A stretch of DNA of 41,184 nt, taken from NCBI GenBank assembly GCA_003158395.1, contig PMIX01000382.1, positions 604 to 41,787 of the forward strand. The letters run 5' to 3'. A program made the translations under genes and the position numbers. The notes under the pieces are model-generated. The model was not told the DNA's origin. It made no database searches and was given only the letters and a program-made list of their open reading frames with translations. The DNA comes from Myxococcales bacterium (GTDB lineage: Bacteria; Myxococcota_A; Polyangia; Fen-1088). Below, one piece after another: positions 17,931-26,926 of this stretch (the first letter of the stretch is position 1; each line of letters opens with the position of its first letter).

Positions 17931-18988
17931 ACGCCGGCAGCAGCCCCGGCGGACCGCCAGACAGAGCCCCAGAGGTGCGGCGCCTTCTGGTTGATGCGCG
18001 CGACGTTTGCCGTCGCCTTGGGCTCGACGAAGGTGCCAAGCCGCAGGCAGGGGGGCTACTCATCCGATGCCTCTGGCACAAGGAGCGCACCCCGAGTTGC
18101 TCCGTGCGACGTGCAGCCGATGGGACACTCGCCGTCCACTGTTTCGCCTGTGACTTTGGCGGCGATGTGTTCGATCTCGTCGCGGTGGCGCACGGGTTGG
18201 AAACTCGACGGGACTTCCCCGAGGTGTTGCGGCTGGCCGCAGAACTGGCCGGCGTACCGTCAGACGGAATCGGCGCCCGCCGAGGCTCCTTCAAACCGCG
18301 GCCTCATTTTCTGGTAGAAGCCAGCTACCCGCCGGCCGAGGAGGTGTCTGGACTCTGGGCCGCCGGCCGCCCCGTGGGCGACGTGCCCAAGGTGGTCGGT
18401 TGGCTGAAGTCGAGGGCACTGGACGCGGGCGCGGTCGAGGACTTCGATCTCGCGCGGGCGTTGCCCTTGGGCGTGCGGCTGCCCTGCTGGGCTGCGTGTC
18501 GGGGGCAGGCGTGGGGCGAAGCGGGCTACCGGCTCCTCCTGCCGATGTTCGACGGGTTGGGCGTCTTGCGGAGCCTCCGCGCCCGGCGGGTGGTGAATGG
18601 CGAGGGACCAAAGAATCTGGCGCCGGCCGGGTTCTCCACCGGCGGGCTCGTGATGGCCGATGCGCTCGGGCGCAAGCTACTGGCGACAGGGCGACGCCCC
18701 GAGGGCTGGCCGGACGCGGTTCCCCTCCAGATCGTAGTCGCAGAGGGGGAGCCAGACTTCTTGACCTGGGGGACACGGTTCTCCGACGGCAACGCGACCG
18801 CGCCCGCCGTCCTGGGCCTGGTCAGCGGCAGTTGGACATCCGGCATCGCGGGCCGCTTGCCGGATGGCGCGCGGGTGATCGTCCGAACACACCTCGACGA
18901 GCCTGGCGAAAAGTACGCGCGCGCCGTCCACGAGAGCCTGCGTGGTCGTTGCACACTTCTGCGCGGGGGATTGCGAGGTGCAGCGTGA
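17927..18988 (+). CDS. CHC2 zinc-finger/Toprim-like DNA primase
   Basis: CLWHKERTPSCSVRRAADGTLAVHCFACDFGGDVFDLVA zinc-finger motif; Toprim-like IVVAEGEPDFLTW. ATGA overlap with alpA. Confidence 0.8.
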   Translation: MNAGSSPGGPPDRAPEVRRLLVDARDVCRRLGLDEGAKPQAGGLLIRCLWHKERTPSCSVRRAADGTLAVHCFACDFGGDVFDLVAVAHGLETRRDFPEVLRLAAELAGVPSDGIGARRGSFKPRPHFLVEASYPPAEEVSGLWAAGRPVGDVPKVVGWLKSRALDAGAVEDFDLARALPLGVRLPCWAACRGQAWGEAGYRLLLPMFDGLGVLRSLRARRVVNGEGPKNLAPAGFSTGGLVMADALGRKLLATGRRPEGWPDAVPLQIVVAEGEPDFLTWGTRFSDGNATAPAVLGLVSGSWTSGIAGRLPDGARVIVRTHLDEPGEKYARAVHESLRGRCTLLRGGLRGAA

Positions 18989-20583
18989 GGCCCACCAGAG
19001 ACGACAGCAAGCTGGACGACAATGCGCGCGTCCAGCGGGGCGCATTTCTTTTCAACCCGGAGGCAGACGCAGAGGAAATGCGCCCAGGCGACGGGCAGTC
19101 GGAGGCGGCGGGACCGACGGCAGTCGTGACCCCGTGGCCGACGATGGTCGACGGCGCGTACTACGGGCCACTCGGCGAAGCTGCGCGGCTGATGGAGCCG
19201 CTGACCGAGGCCGATCCGGCGGCCGTGCTGGTGCATCTGCTGGTCGCCTTCGGTAGTGCCGTTGGCCGCGGTCCGCGATTGGTGATCGGATCCATACGGC
19301 AGACGGCGAATCTGTTTGCAGTCATCGTTGGAAAGTCATCGAAGGCCCGCAAGGGTACCGCCTGGTCAAACGCGCGGGAGATCATCGGCCCGGCCGACGA
19401 GGAGTGGGCAAAAGATCGCATCAAGAGTGGACTGTCCAGCGGCGAGGGTGTCATCCACGCGGTTCGTGATGCCGTCATCGCACGGGAGCCGATTCGCGAG
19501 GGAGGCAAGAAGACGGGCAAAATCGTTGAGTATCAAGAGGTGGAGGTGGACGCCGGAGAGTCTGACAAGCGGCTCCTCGTGGTCGAGCCGGAATTCGCGC
19601 GGACCCTCAAGGCGGCCAGCCGCAGAGAGAGCACACTCTCGCCGGTTCTGCGGGAAGCGTGGGACTCCGGCAGCCTGAGCACCTTGACCAAGTCCCCGTA
19701 CAAGGCAACCGGGGCGCACGTTTCTATCGTCGGGCACATCACCAAGGACGAGCTGAAACGCGAGCTGAGCGTGTGCGACTCAGTGAACGGCTACGCCAAC
19801 CGATTCCTGTGGTGTTGCGCCCGCAGAGCCAGGGAGCTGCCATTCGGCGAAAGACGAGTTGGAGATGCGGCGGCCCCGGCGATGGTGCACATCCAAAGCG
19901 CCATCATGTGGGCACGGGCCAGGGGTGACGACTTCGTGGTTTCGATGGACTCCGGTGCCCGGCAACTGTGGAGGGCCATCTACTCGCGTCTCTCCGCTGA
20001 CCAGCCAGGCCTGGTTGGCAGCGTCCTGGGCCGTGCGGAGGCACAGGTTCTTCGGATCGCGCTGGTCTACGCGCTGGCAGACGAGTCCGATTCCGTCCGG
20101 CGGCCCCATCTGGAAGCAGCGCTCGCACTGTGGCACTTCGTCGAGGAGTCAGCCCAGAACATTTTCGGCGACGCGTTGGGGGACTCCGTGGCTGACGAGA
20201 TTCTGCGCGTCCTGCGGGAGTCCCCGGAGGGGATGACACGGGAAGGGATATGCGACCACTTCAATCGGCACACGTCGGCGCCACGGTTGACGGAAGCCCT
20301 TCGTCTACTCGCAGAGAATGGACTCGCCACCTGCACCAAAGAGGCTGCGCGCGGCGGGATAGGCAGACCCGCCGAACGGTGGTTCGCGGTGGCCAAGCGC
20401 CGCGAGGGAAGCGAGGAAAGCGACGTTAGTGGCATCCGGTCGGCTACTTCCCTCGCTAACCTCGCCAACCTCGCACCCGTGCGGGAAGAGAACCCGCCGG
20501 CCATGCGGCAGGCTCAGAATCCTCAGAACCCTCAGAATCGGGCCGGCGTGGCGTCTGGCGACGCCGAGGAGATCGAGTTATGA
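18985..20583 (+). CDS. DUF3987-like ATPase/helicase-like replication protein
   Basis: Walker A-like LFAVIVGKSSKARKGTAW; VSIVGHITKDELKRELSVCDSVNGYANRFLW; winged-helix-like C-terminus. GTG overlaps the primase stop; the track start 18400 lies inside the primase. Confidence 0.75.
   Translation: MRPTRDDSKLDDNARVQRGAFLFNPEADAEEMRPGDGQSEAAGPTAVVTPWPTMVDGAYYGPLGEAARLMEPLTEADPAAVLVHLLVAFGSAVGRGPRLVIGSIRQTANLFAVIVGKSSKARKGTAWSNAREIIGPADEEWAKDRIKSGLSSGEGVIHAVRDAVIAREPIREGGKKTGKIVEYQEVEVDAGESDKRLLVVEPEFARTLKAASRRESTLSPVLREAWDSGSLSTLTKSPYKATGAHVSIVGHITKDELKRELSVCDSVNGYANRFLWCCARRARELPFGERRVGDAAAPAMVHIQSAIMWARARGDDFVVSMDSGARQLWRAIYSRLSADQPGLVGSVLGRAEAQVLRIALVYALADESDSVRRPHLEAALALWHFVEESAQNIFGDALGDSVADEILRVLRESPEGMTREGICDHFNRHTSAPRLTEALRLLAENGLATCTKEAARGGIGRPAERWFAVAKRREGSEESDVSGIRSATSLANLANLAPVREENPPAMRQAQNPQNPQNRAGVASGDAEEIEL
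20402..20538. repeat. Repeat-bearing 3' tail of the DUF3987-like gene
   Basis: 10-bp inverted repeat GCGAGGGAAG (20402-20411)/CTTCCCTCGC (20447-20456), AACCTCGC(C/A) x2, and three tandem CTCAGAA(T/C)C 9-mers, giving SLANLANLAP and AQNPQNPQNR. Confidence 0.6.
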
Positions 20584-21140
20584 CCCCCGAAGCCAGGAAA
20601 GTCCTGGCCCTCGCAGGCGCTCGCGGCGTTTCGGTCACGCTGGGGCAGGGCGGCCAGACGATCCGCCTTCACGGCCCAAGGGAGGCGCTCGCGGAACTGA
20701 AACCGGAGGTGGCAGCGCACAAGCCCGACCTGCTGCGCCTGCTGCGCGAGCCCCGGCAGGTTGAGGCGTCCCGTGCGTGGGCGGAAACGTTTGCGCGCCT
20801 CGCGGCCCTGTACCCGGACTCGCTGGCCGGCAAGCTGTGGACCGAGGTGGAGGCCACCTTTCCCAACCTGGCCGGGACCATTGATGCAGCAGAGCGAGCG
20901 GCCGACGTGGCCGCACTTGACTACCAGGCCGGCCGAGGAGCTGCTCCAGAGACGTTCCTGGCGTGCCTGGCGACCTGGGAAGCCCGCTGGGGCGAGGCCA
21001 TTGCGGCAGCCACGGCCCGCGGCGGTGCCTGCGACGACTGCGGCCGGGCCGACGCCACCGTCATGGTCACGACGGGCACGGGGCGTTTCTGCCGGCGATG
21101 CCTCAACCCAACGATGAAAGGAGCGCGGCACGATGCCTGA
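20580..21140 (+). CDS. TubC N-terminal docking-domain-like protein with C-terminal zinc ribbon
   Basis: ALAGARGVSVTLGQGGQTIRLHGPREALAELKPEVAAHKPDLLRLL resembles TubC_N; CDDCGRADATVMVTTGTGRFCRRCL zinc ribbon. Confidence 0.6.
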   Translation: MTPEARKVLALAGARGVSVTLGQGGQTIRLHGPREALAELKPEVAAHKPDLLRLLREPRQVEASRAWAETFARLAALYPDSLAGKLWTEVEATFPNLAGTIDAAERAADVAALDYQAGRGAAPETFLACLATWEARWGEAIAAATARGGACDDCGRADATVMVTTGTGRFCRRCLNPTMKGARHDA

Positions 21141-21336
21141 AGCCACGTGTCAGCGTGAAGCCTGTTCCTGCTGTGGCAGCTCGACTTGGGCTGAGGCGCA
21201 TTTCGCAGCCGGCGCGCTCGTCTGCCGCGGGTGCTGGTGCGAGATAGAGGCGAGCGGTCGCAAGGGTCCGCCGGCCCAACGTAGTGGCGCCACCGAAGGC
21301 GACACTTGTAAAGAACCAGACAGAAGGAAAGCGTGA
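21133..21336 (+). CDS. Small Cys-rich putative zinc-binding protein
   Basis: CQREACSCCGSSTWAEAHFAAGALVCRGCWCE; short ORF overlapping the upstream gene. Confidence 0.45.
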   Translation: MPEATCQREACSCCGSSTWAEAHFAAGALVCRGCWCEIEASGRKGPPAQRSGATEGDTCKEPDRRKA

Positions 21337-21339
21337 AAC

Positions 21340-21765
21340 ATGGTGAAATCAGATCACAAAACCTCACATCCCGCGGTGTCAGCGAATCAGCAACTTGCCA
21401 TCGACGTCTTGCTGGCCGGTGGCACCGATTCCGAGGCCGCCCAGGCTGCATCCGTCACGCGCGAAACCGTCTGTCGATGGCGGCACTCGGACGCCGACTT
21501 CATAGCCGCCTACAACCGCGAACGGCGGGCGGCCTCCGAGGCCACGGCGGACAGCCTGCGTCAGGCCTCGCTGAAGGCCATCAAGACGCTTTCGGATATC
21601 CTTTCCGACGAAGATTGCTCCTTGCGAATCAAGGCGGCGTCAATCCTCCTGGGACAGTACGACGAGGCGCAAGCGCCGGGTGATACCGACCCCGAGGCCA
21701 TCCGGGCAGGGTGGGACGAAGCCCGCCGCGAGCGTGAGCATCGTGCGTTTTTTGGCCAGCCATGA
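21340..21765 (+). CDS. HTH protein resembling a phage terminase small subunit
   Basis: QQLAIDVLLAGGTDSEAAQAASVTRETVCRWRHSDADFIAAYNRERRA is the HTH pattern typical of small-terminase-like proteins in elements. Confidence 0.6.
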   Translation: MVKSDHKTSHPAVSANQQLAIDVLLAGGTDSEAAQAASVTRETVCRWRHSDADFIAAYNRERRAASEATADSLRQASLKAIKTLSDILSDEDCSLRIKAASILLGQYDEAQAPGDTDPEAIRAGWDEARREREHRAFFGQP

Positions 21766-21965
21766 CCGCGGCCGAGTCTGACCTGCGCGGCGAAGTCGCC
21801 CTTGCGATCCTGGCCTATCTCTCGTGGGCCGAATACCACGGCGGCACCAAGTCCCTGCTTGACGGTAGCGTTGCGGCCCGGCTCACGGCTGGCCGGCTGT
21901 ACGATTCTGGAATCAGCCGAGCGCTCGTGAAGCTAATGCGCCAGCGCCGGGGTCCTGTTGGCTGA
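21762..21965 (+). CDS. Small hypothetical protein
   Basis: 67-aa ORF with ATGA overlap to the upstream HTH gene. Confidence 0.35.
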   Translation: MTAAESDLRGEVALAILAYLSWAEYHGGTKSLLDGSVAARLTAGRLYDSGISRALVKLMRQRRGPVG

Positions 21966-22407
21966 CAAACATCGTCCGGTAGACCCTTTCGACCTAAGCA
22001 CCTGGCATTGCCTTGACTACCGTGGCGAGGGTGCAGAAGATCTCTCGCGAGAGGTAGACATGACGCAAGAAGAACTAGCTGTGGCTTTGGTGAATGCACG
22101 CGCAGATCTCTTGAAAGCGCGACGAGACAGAGACAATGCCCAAAGGGTCAAACAAGACAGCGAAAGCGCCAAGGACAAGTTGTCAGCCTCATTCGACGCC
22201 ATGATTCCAATGAGGGTCGACTCTATCGCTACAGGAGTTACAGCCAAGGCGTGCGCTGACGGCGCCATTCGTTTTGCCAAGGCGGTGGCCACGTGGCAGG
22301 CGGCAGAAACGGCTCTGGTCACAGCTCAGGCATCGCTGGATGCGTGTACGACAGCGGCCGACAATGCACTCGCAGCACTCATAGTCGTTTGTCAGCCGAC
22401 CGGATAA
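21958..22407 (+). CDS. Hypothetical coiled-coil protein
   Basis: TQEELAVALVNARADLLKARRDRDNAQRVKQDSESAKDKL heptad-like pattern; TTG start overlapping upstream ORF, internal ATG at about 22060. Confidence 0.45.
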   Translation: MADKHRPVDPFDLSTWHCLDYRGEGAEDLSREVDMTQEELAVALVNARADLLKARRDRDNAQRVKQDSESAKDKLSASFDAMIPMRVDSIATGVTAKACADGAIRFAKAVATWQAAETALVTAQASLDACTTAADNALAALIVVCQPTG

Positions 22408-22499
22408 GCATGTAACGTAGTACAGGCGTGGACAGCTCGCAGCCGTGCCATCCGGTTTCCTTTGGTCCACGCCGGCCGACGTCCCACGGCTCCCTTTCC

Positions 22500-22522
22500 G
22501 GGGGTAACTTTGGGGGTAACTC
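22500..22522. repeat. Right-end copy of the integrase-associated iterons
   Basis: GGGGGTAACTTTGGGGGTAACTC is identical over 23 bp to the left copy beginning at about 11160. Confidence 0.75.
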
Positions 22523-22685
22523 ACCGTCGGGCAGATCGAAAAATGTAACGATTCTGCGTCGGTGCGCGGTCAGTTTGGTAGCGAGACCCCACGAGCAGGG
22601 TTGCGCCTTCTGGCACAGCCCTGGGTTGGGACGCGCGATCTCGCGGTCAGCGCCGGGGCAAGCGTGGCGAGGCCTCTGGCTTTCG

Positions 22686-23042
22686 CTACTTTGCTTTCTT
22701 CGGCGCGAGGCGCGCCAAACTGTCGCACAAGTTGCGCCAGTCGTCGCCGGCCTCAGTGAGGAAGATTCCGATGCGTGCCGTGAATCTAGGATCGATGCTT
22801 TCCATCGTGGCGGTATGCACGATGATTCCCGTCACGGTGATCTCGCGCCTTGGCTCCTCGATCCGGACGGTGACCCGGATCCGGGTGCCCACCGGTCGGG
22901 AATCGGGCATGACCAGCTGCATGCCCCGCTGGCTCGCGTTCACGATACGCGAGTGGATGGCCGGGCCCAATACGCCAAACGTGATGAGGGCGGTGGCCTC
23001 AAGTGCCAGCCGGGGTCCATCGCGGCGTCTTTCCATGGGCAC
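22686..23042 (-). CDS. PilZ-domain-like protein
   Basis: MERRRDGPRLALEATALITFG...SRIVNASQRGMQLVMPDSRPVGTRIRVTV...GIIVHTA matches the RxxxR...D/NxSxxG pattern loosely. Confidence 0.65.
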   Translation of the reverse strand: MPMERRRDGPRLALEATALITFGVLGPAIHSRIVNASQRGMQLVMPDSRPVGTRIRVTVRIEEPRREITVTGIIVHTATMESIDPRFTARIGIFLTEAGDDWRNLCDSLARLAPKKAK

Positions 23043-23071
23043 GAGGAAAGCTTCTCCCGTCGCCCGACGGT

Positions 23072-23851
23072 CTACTTCTTCTTTGCCGCCGAACCACTGC
23101 CAGCCGCGGGAGCGGGCGCGGGGTTTGCGGGAGCGGTGCTCTTGGCCGCGGGCGCTGGTGTCGCTTCTGAGGCCGTCTCCGCCGCCTCAGGATTGCGTTC
23201 CCACTTGTCTGCCCGGCCTGATCCAGTCGTGTCCATCCCGATGCGGTCCAGGCGGCCGTTTTCGTAGTACTGCCATTCGTCGGGTTTGCCGTCGCCGTTG
23301 CTGTCGCGCTCGATTCGAACCAGTTTCCCACCTTCGTAGAATTCCACGTAGTCAGGCTTCCCATCGCCGTCCATGTCGCGCTCCATGCGCACCTTCTTGC
23401 CTTCCTGATAGTAGACCCGCTCGTCGAACTTGCCGTCAAAGTCCAGATCGAAATCTTCTGTCATGAGCATTCCGCCCGGACCGTAGGTGTAGACGATGTC
23501 CATCTTGCCGTCGTGGTTCAGGTCTACTTGGCGACAGGTCAGTTGCTGCACCTTTTGCCCACCCTGTTCAACGACCGTGAAGAGCTTGATGACGTCAGAC
23601 TTGCCGTCGCCGTTGGTGTCCGCGCTGACGACTTGCTTTCCCCGGTCGTCGCAACGTGAACGGTCGAACTGGGCGCCGAAGTCGCCCTGACTCACCTTGA
23701 GCCCGCCGGCGGTGGCAGGCGAGGCCGCAGCCGTGCTGCCGCCGCAGCCAGAGTTTCCGAGGGCCATGGCGCAAGAGACCAACGAAAAGGCGAGAACTGC
23801 GCGGGACGCACCCAAGGAGCGCCCGCGTGACGAGGCATGACAATCAAGCAT
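23072..23851 (-). CDS. Putative lipoprotein with tandem DxDGDGKxD calcium-binding-type repeats
   Basis: DTNGDGKSD, DLNHDGKMD, DLDFDGKFD, DMDGDGKPD, DSNGDGKPD, DTTGSGRAD; N-terminal signal ending ALGNSGCGG. Start set to MLDCHASS (23851), not 24118. Confidence 0.7.
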   Translation of the reverse strand: MLDCHASSRGRSLGASRAVLAFSLVSCAMALGNSGCGGSTAAASPATAGGLKVSQGDFGAQFDRSRCDDRGKQVVSADTNGDGKSDVIKLFTVVEQGGQKVQQLTCRQVDLNHDGKMDIVYTYGPGGMLMTEDFDLDFDGKFDERVYYQEGKKVRMERDMDGDGKPDYVEFYEGGKLVRIERDSNGDGKPDEWQYYENGRLDRIGMDTTGSGRADKWERNPEAAETASEATPAPAAKSTAPANPAPAPAAGSGSAAKKK

Positions 23852-23959
23852 GGGGCCTAGGCTAGGCCCAAAAAAATGTGACAGCAAGTCCCATTGGTTT
23901 TCGGTGCTGTGCCGCGACAGGCGGTTGACTGCTGGGGTATGGTCATGCATGGTCTTGTC

Positions 23960-24145
23960 ATGGCACGGAAGAAGGTCTCGACAACCGTGTACATCACACC
24001 AGAGCAAGACGAGCTTCTCAAGCTCCTGCACCAGAAGACCAAGGTGCCGGTTGCGGAGTACATCCGCCAGGGAATCGACCTGGTGCTGGACCGGGAAAGG
24101 AGTCATCTTCCCGGGCAACTTTCTCTCGACGTCGTTCGCCGGTAG
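23960..24145 (+). CDS. Ribbon-helix-helix (CopG-like) protein
   Basis: ARKKVSTTVYITPEQDELLKLLHQKTKVPVAEYIRQGIDLVL. Confidence 0.75.
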   Translation: MARKKVSTTVYITPEQDELLKLLHQKTKVPVAEYIRQGIDLVLDRERSHLPGQLSLDVVRR

Positions 24146-24151
24146 CCGTCA

Positions 24152-25954
24152 GTGCCGACCCCCAGCCAACAGATACGAAATTTTTCTATCATCGCGCACA
24201 TTGATCATGGCAAGTCGACCCTGGCGGATCGCTTGCTCGAGGCGACCGGCGCCCTGACTGAGCGCGAGCAGAAGGCGCAGTTCCTCGACAGCATGGAGCT
24301 GGAGCGCGAGAGGGGTATCACCATCAAGGCCGCTACGGTGCGCCTCAGCTACAAGGCCGCCGACGGCCAAACCTACGAGATGAATCTCATCGACACCCCG
24401 GGCCACGTAGATTTCCACTATGAGGTGTCGCGCTCGCTGGCCGCGTGCGAGGGTGCGCTATTGGTCGTGGACGCTTCGCAAGGCGTGGAGGCCCAGACCC
24501 TGGCCAACGTCTACCTGGCGACCGAGCACAATCTGGCGATCATCCCGGTGATCAACAAGATCGATCTACCCTCGGCTGATCCTGAGGGAGCCAAGCGCCA
24601 GATCGAGGAAGTCATCGGCATCGACGCGTCGGGCGCTATCCTTGCTTCGGCCAAGGACGGGCGTGGCATCGAGGCCATCCTGGAGGCCGTGGTAGCGCGG
24701 ATTCCGCCGCCTGTGGGGTCTTTGGGGAGGCCGCTCAAGGTGTTGCTCCTAGATAGCTGGTACGACAGTTACCGCGGCGTGGTGTTGCTGGTGCGCGTGG
24801 TAGACGGCACCCTACGGCTGAAACAGAAGATTCGCCTCTTGGCGGCAGGACGCGACTACGAGATCGTGACCTTGGGTGTGTTTGCTCCCTTCGCCACGGA
24901 CGTGGCCGAGTTGGGACCGGGCGAGGTGGGATTCCTCACTGCCGCCATCAAGGACGTCGGCGACGCGCGCGTGGGTGACACCATCACCGAAGCGAGCAAG
25001 CCTTGCGAAGCGCCTCTGCCTGGCTTCCAACCCGCCAAGCCCATGGTCTTCGCAGGCATCTTCCCGACCGATCCGGCGCGCTACGAGGATTTGCGTGATG
25101 CTCTCGACAAGCTCCGCCTGAACGACGCCTCGTTCAGCCGCGAGCCAGAGGTTTCGGCGGCCCTCGGGTTCGGCTTCCGCTGTGGCTTTCTCGGCTTACT
25201 TCACATGGAAATCGTCCAGGAGCGGCTGGAGCGCGAGTACAACCTGGACCTGGTTACCACCGCGCCCACCGTGCGTTTCCGGATCGTCCTGCGCGATGGG
25301 GACGTCGTCGACCTGGACAACCCGGCCAAGTTCCCGGCGGAAGGCGAGATCGATCACATTGAAGAGCCGATGATCGCGGCCACCATCCACACGCCCCCTG
25401 AGTACGTGGGCGGGTTGCTTAAGCTGTGTCAGGAGCGGCGAGGCACCCAGACCGGCCTCAGTTATGCCGGCGAGCGACGGGTGATCATTCGCTACGACCT
25501 GCCGCTGACCGAGGTCGTGTTCGGCTTCTATGACCGCATGAAATCCGTGTCGCGCGGCTACGCCTCACTTGACTACGAGCCCAAGGGCTACCAGCCGGCG
25601 GATCTCGTGCGTCTGGACCTCTTGGTCAACGGCGACCGAGTTGATTCGCTCTCCGCGGTGGTTCACCGCGAAACCTCGTACATCAAGGGCCGCGACCTCT
25701 GCATCAAGATGAAGGAGCTGATCCCGATGCAGCAGTTCGAGGTGGCGATCCAGGCTGCCCTTGGCTCGCGCGTGATTGCCAAGACCGTGGTGAAGGCCCT
25801 GCGCAAGAACGTGACCGCGAAGTGCTACGGCGGCGACATCACCCGTAAGCGCAAGTTGTTGGAGAAGCAGAAGGAAGGTAAGAAGCGGATGAAGCAGGTT
25901 GGTAACGTGGAAATCCCGCAAGAGGCCTTTCTGGCCATCCTCAAGGTTGAATGA
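24152..25954 (+). CDS. lepA: Elongation factor 4 (LepA)
   Basis: [55 protein letters not shown]-terminal [32 protein letters not shown]. Confidence 0.97.
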   Translation: MPTPSQQIRNFSIIAHIDHGKSTLADRLLEATGALTEREQKAQFLDSMELERERGITIKAATVRLSYKAADGQTYEMNLIDTPGHVDFHYEVSRSLAACEGALLVVDASQGVEAQTLANVYLATEHNLAIIPVINKIDLPSADPEGAKRQIEEVIGIDASGAILASAKDGRGIEAILEAVVARIPPPVGSLGRPLKVLLLDSWYDSYRGVVLLVRVVDGTLRLKQKIRLLAAGRDYEIVTLGVFAPFATDVAELGPGEVGFLTAAIKDVGDARVGDTITEASKPCEAPLPGFQPAKPMVFAGIFPTDPARYEDLRDALDKLRLNDASFSREPEVSAALGFGFRCGFLGLLHMEIVQERLEREYNLDLVTTAPTVRFRIVLRDGDVVDLDNPAKFPAEGEIDHIEEPMIAATIHTPPEYVGGLLKLCQERRGTQTGLSYAGERRVIIRYDLPLTEVVFGFYDRMKSVSRGYASLDYEPKGYQPADLVRLDLLVNGDRVDSLSAVVHRETSYIKGRDLCIKMKELIPMQQFEVAIQAALGSRVIAKTVVKALRKNVTAKCYGGDITRKRKLLEKQKEGKKRMKQVGNVEIPQEAFLAILKVE

Positions 25955-26925
25955 ACATGGTGATGAGACTATGGTCCGCATGGCGGATGCACCGGTCCTG
26001 GAACCGGGCCCGAGACGAGAGCAAGCATCTGGTCAAGGAGTCGCGGCGAATTCTGAAGCGGAGGAGCTATCGCATCCCGCAGACCGTGGCCGCGGAGATC
26101 GAGTTGGCCGTGGCCGATGTGGAGTCAGCCGGCAAGGGCGACGACTTCGAGCGCCTGCGCGAGGCCATCACAGCCCTCGACGAGCGGATGGACAAGCACC
26201 TGGCCTTCGCGCGTAAGTCAACCGCGCGTGAGTACGCCGAGTCGATCGGGGTGGCCTTGGCGGTAGCCTTGCTCCTCCGCGCATTCGTGGTTGAGGCCTT
26301 CCAGATTCCTTCGGGGTCGATGATCCCGACGCTGGAGATTGGGGACCACATCTTCGTGTCAAAGTTCGCCTACGGCATCGGGATCCCGTTCACCAACAAG
26401 AAAGTCGTGGAATTCAACGATCCCAAACGCGGCGACATCATCGTCTTCCGGTACCCGCCCGACCCTTCGACAGACTTCATCAAGCGTGTCGTGGGTCTAC
26501 CCGGCGATTCGGTCGAACTTCGCCATAACCAGGTCTTCATCAACGGTCAACCCATGGCGCGCGAACGCACTGCAGGCACCTGCCGCTACAATGAGGGGCG
26601 CAGCCCCGAGGAGGCGCGTGACTGCGAGTTGTGGGTCGAGACCCTCGGCGGCAAAGCCCACCAGGTCTACCAGGACCCGAACCAGCCGCCGCAGGACTGG
26701 GGGCCACGGCTGGTACCCCCGCGCAGCGTCTTCGTCATGGGCGACAACCGCGACAACTCGCGCGATTCTCGGGTCTGGGGCTTCGTGCCCTACGACAATG
26801 TGAAGGGGCGGGCGCTCGTCGTGTGGTGGTCGCGCGATCCAGCGTACGGAGGGTGGTCACCCGCGGGCGTGGCCGATTGGTTCACGTCGATCCGCTTGGG
26901 GCGATTCTTCAGCGTGGTCAGGTAG
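25951..26925 (+). CDS. lepB: Signal peptidase I
   Basis: [58 protein letters not shown] overlap with lepA. Confidence 0.95.
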   Translation: MNMVMRLWSAWRMHRSWNRARDESKHLVKESRRILKRRSYRIPQTVAAEIELAVADVESAGKGDDFERLREAITALDERMDKHLAFARKSTAREYAESIGVALAVALLLRAFVVEAFQIPSGSMIPTLEIGDHIFVSKFAYGIGIPFTNKKVVEFNDPKRGDIIVFRYPPDPSTDFIKRVVGLPGDSVELRHNQVFINGQPMARERTAGTCRYNEGRSPEEARDCELWVETLGGKAHQVYQDPNQPPQDWGPRLVPPRSVFVMGDNRDNSRDSRVWGFVPYDNVKGRALVVWWSRDPAYGGWSPAGVADWFTSIRLGRFFSVVR

Positions 26926-26926
26926 C

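Larger units (their letters stand above)
11020..22600. mobile_element. tRNA-Met-associated integrative element (phage-satellite-like), boundaries approximate
   Basis: tRNA, then DUF4102 integrase, TA-like pair, cargo, AlpA, primase, DUF3987, terminase-small-like HTH; matching iterons at both ends; backbone genes resume at 22686. No capsid, relaxase or T4SS genes seen. Confidence 0.75.

Noticed and set aside
18400-18984. N-terminal extension of the DUF3987-like ORF
   Set aside because: Lies out of frame inside the primase; GTG at the primase stop is the natural start.
22428-23267. 279-aa plus-strand ORF at the element's right end
   Set aside because: Antisense to the PilZ-like and calcium-repeat genes, and low-complexity; not convincing as protein.
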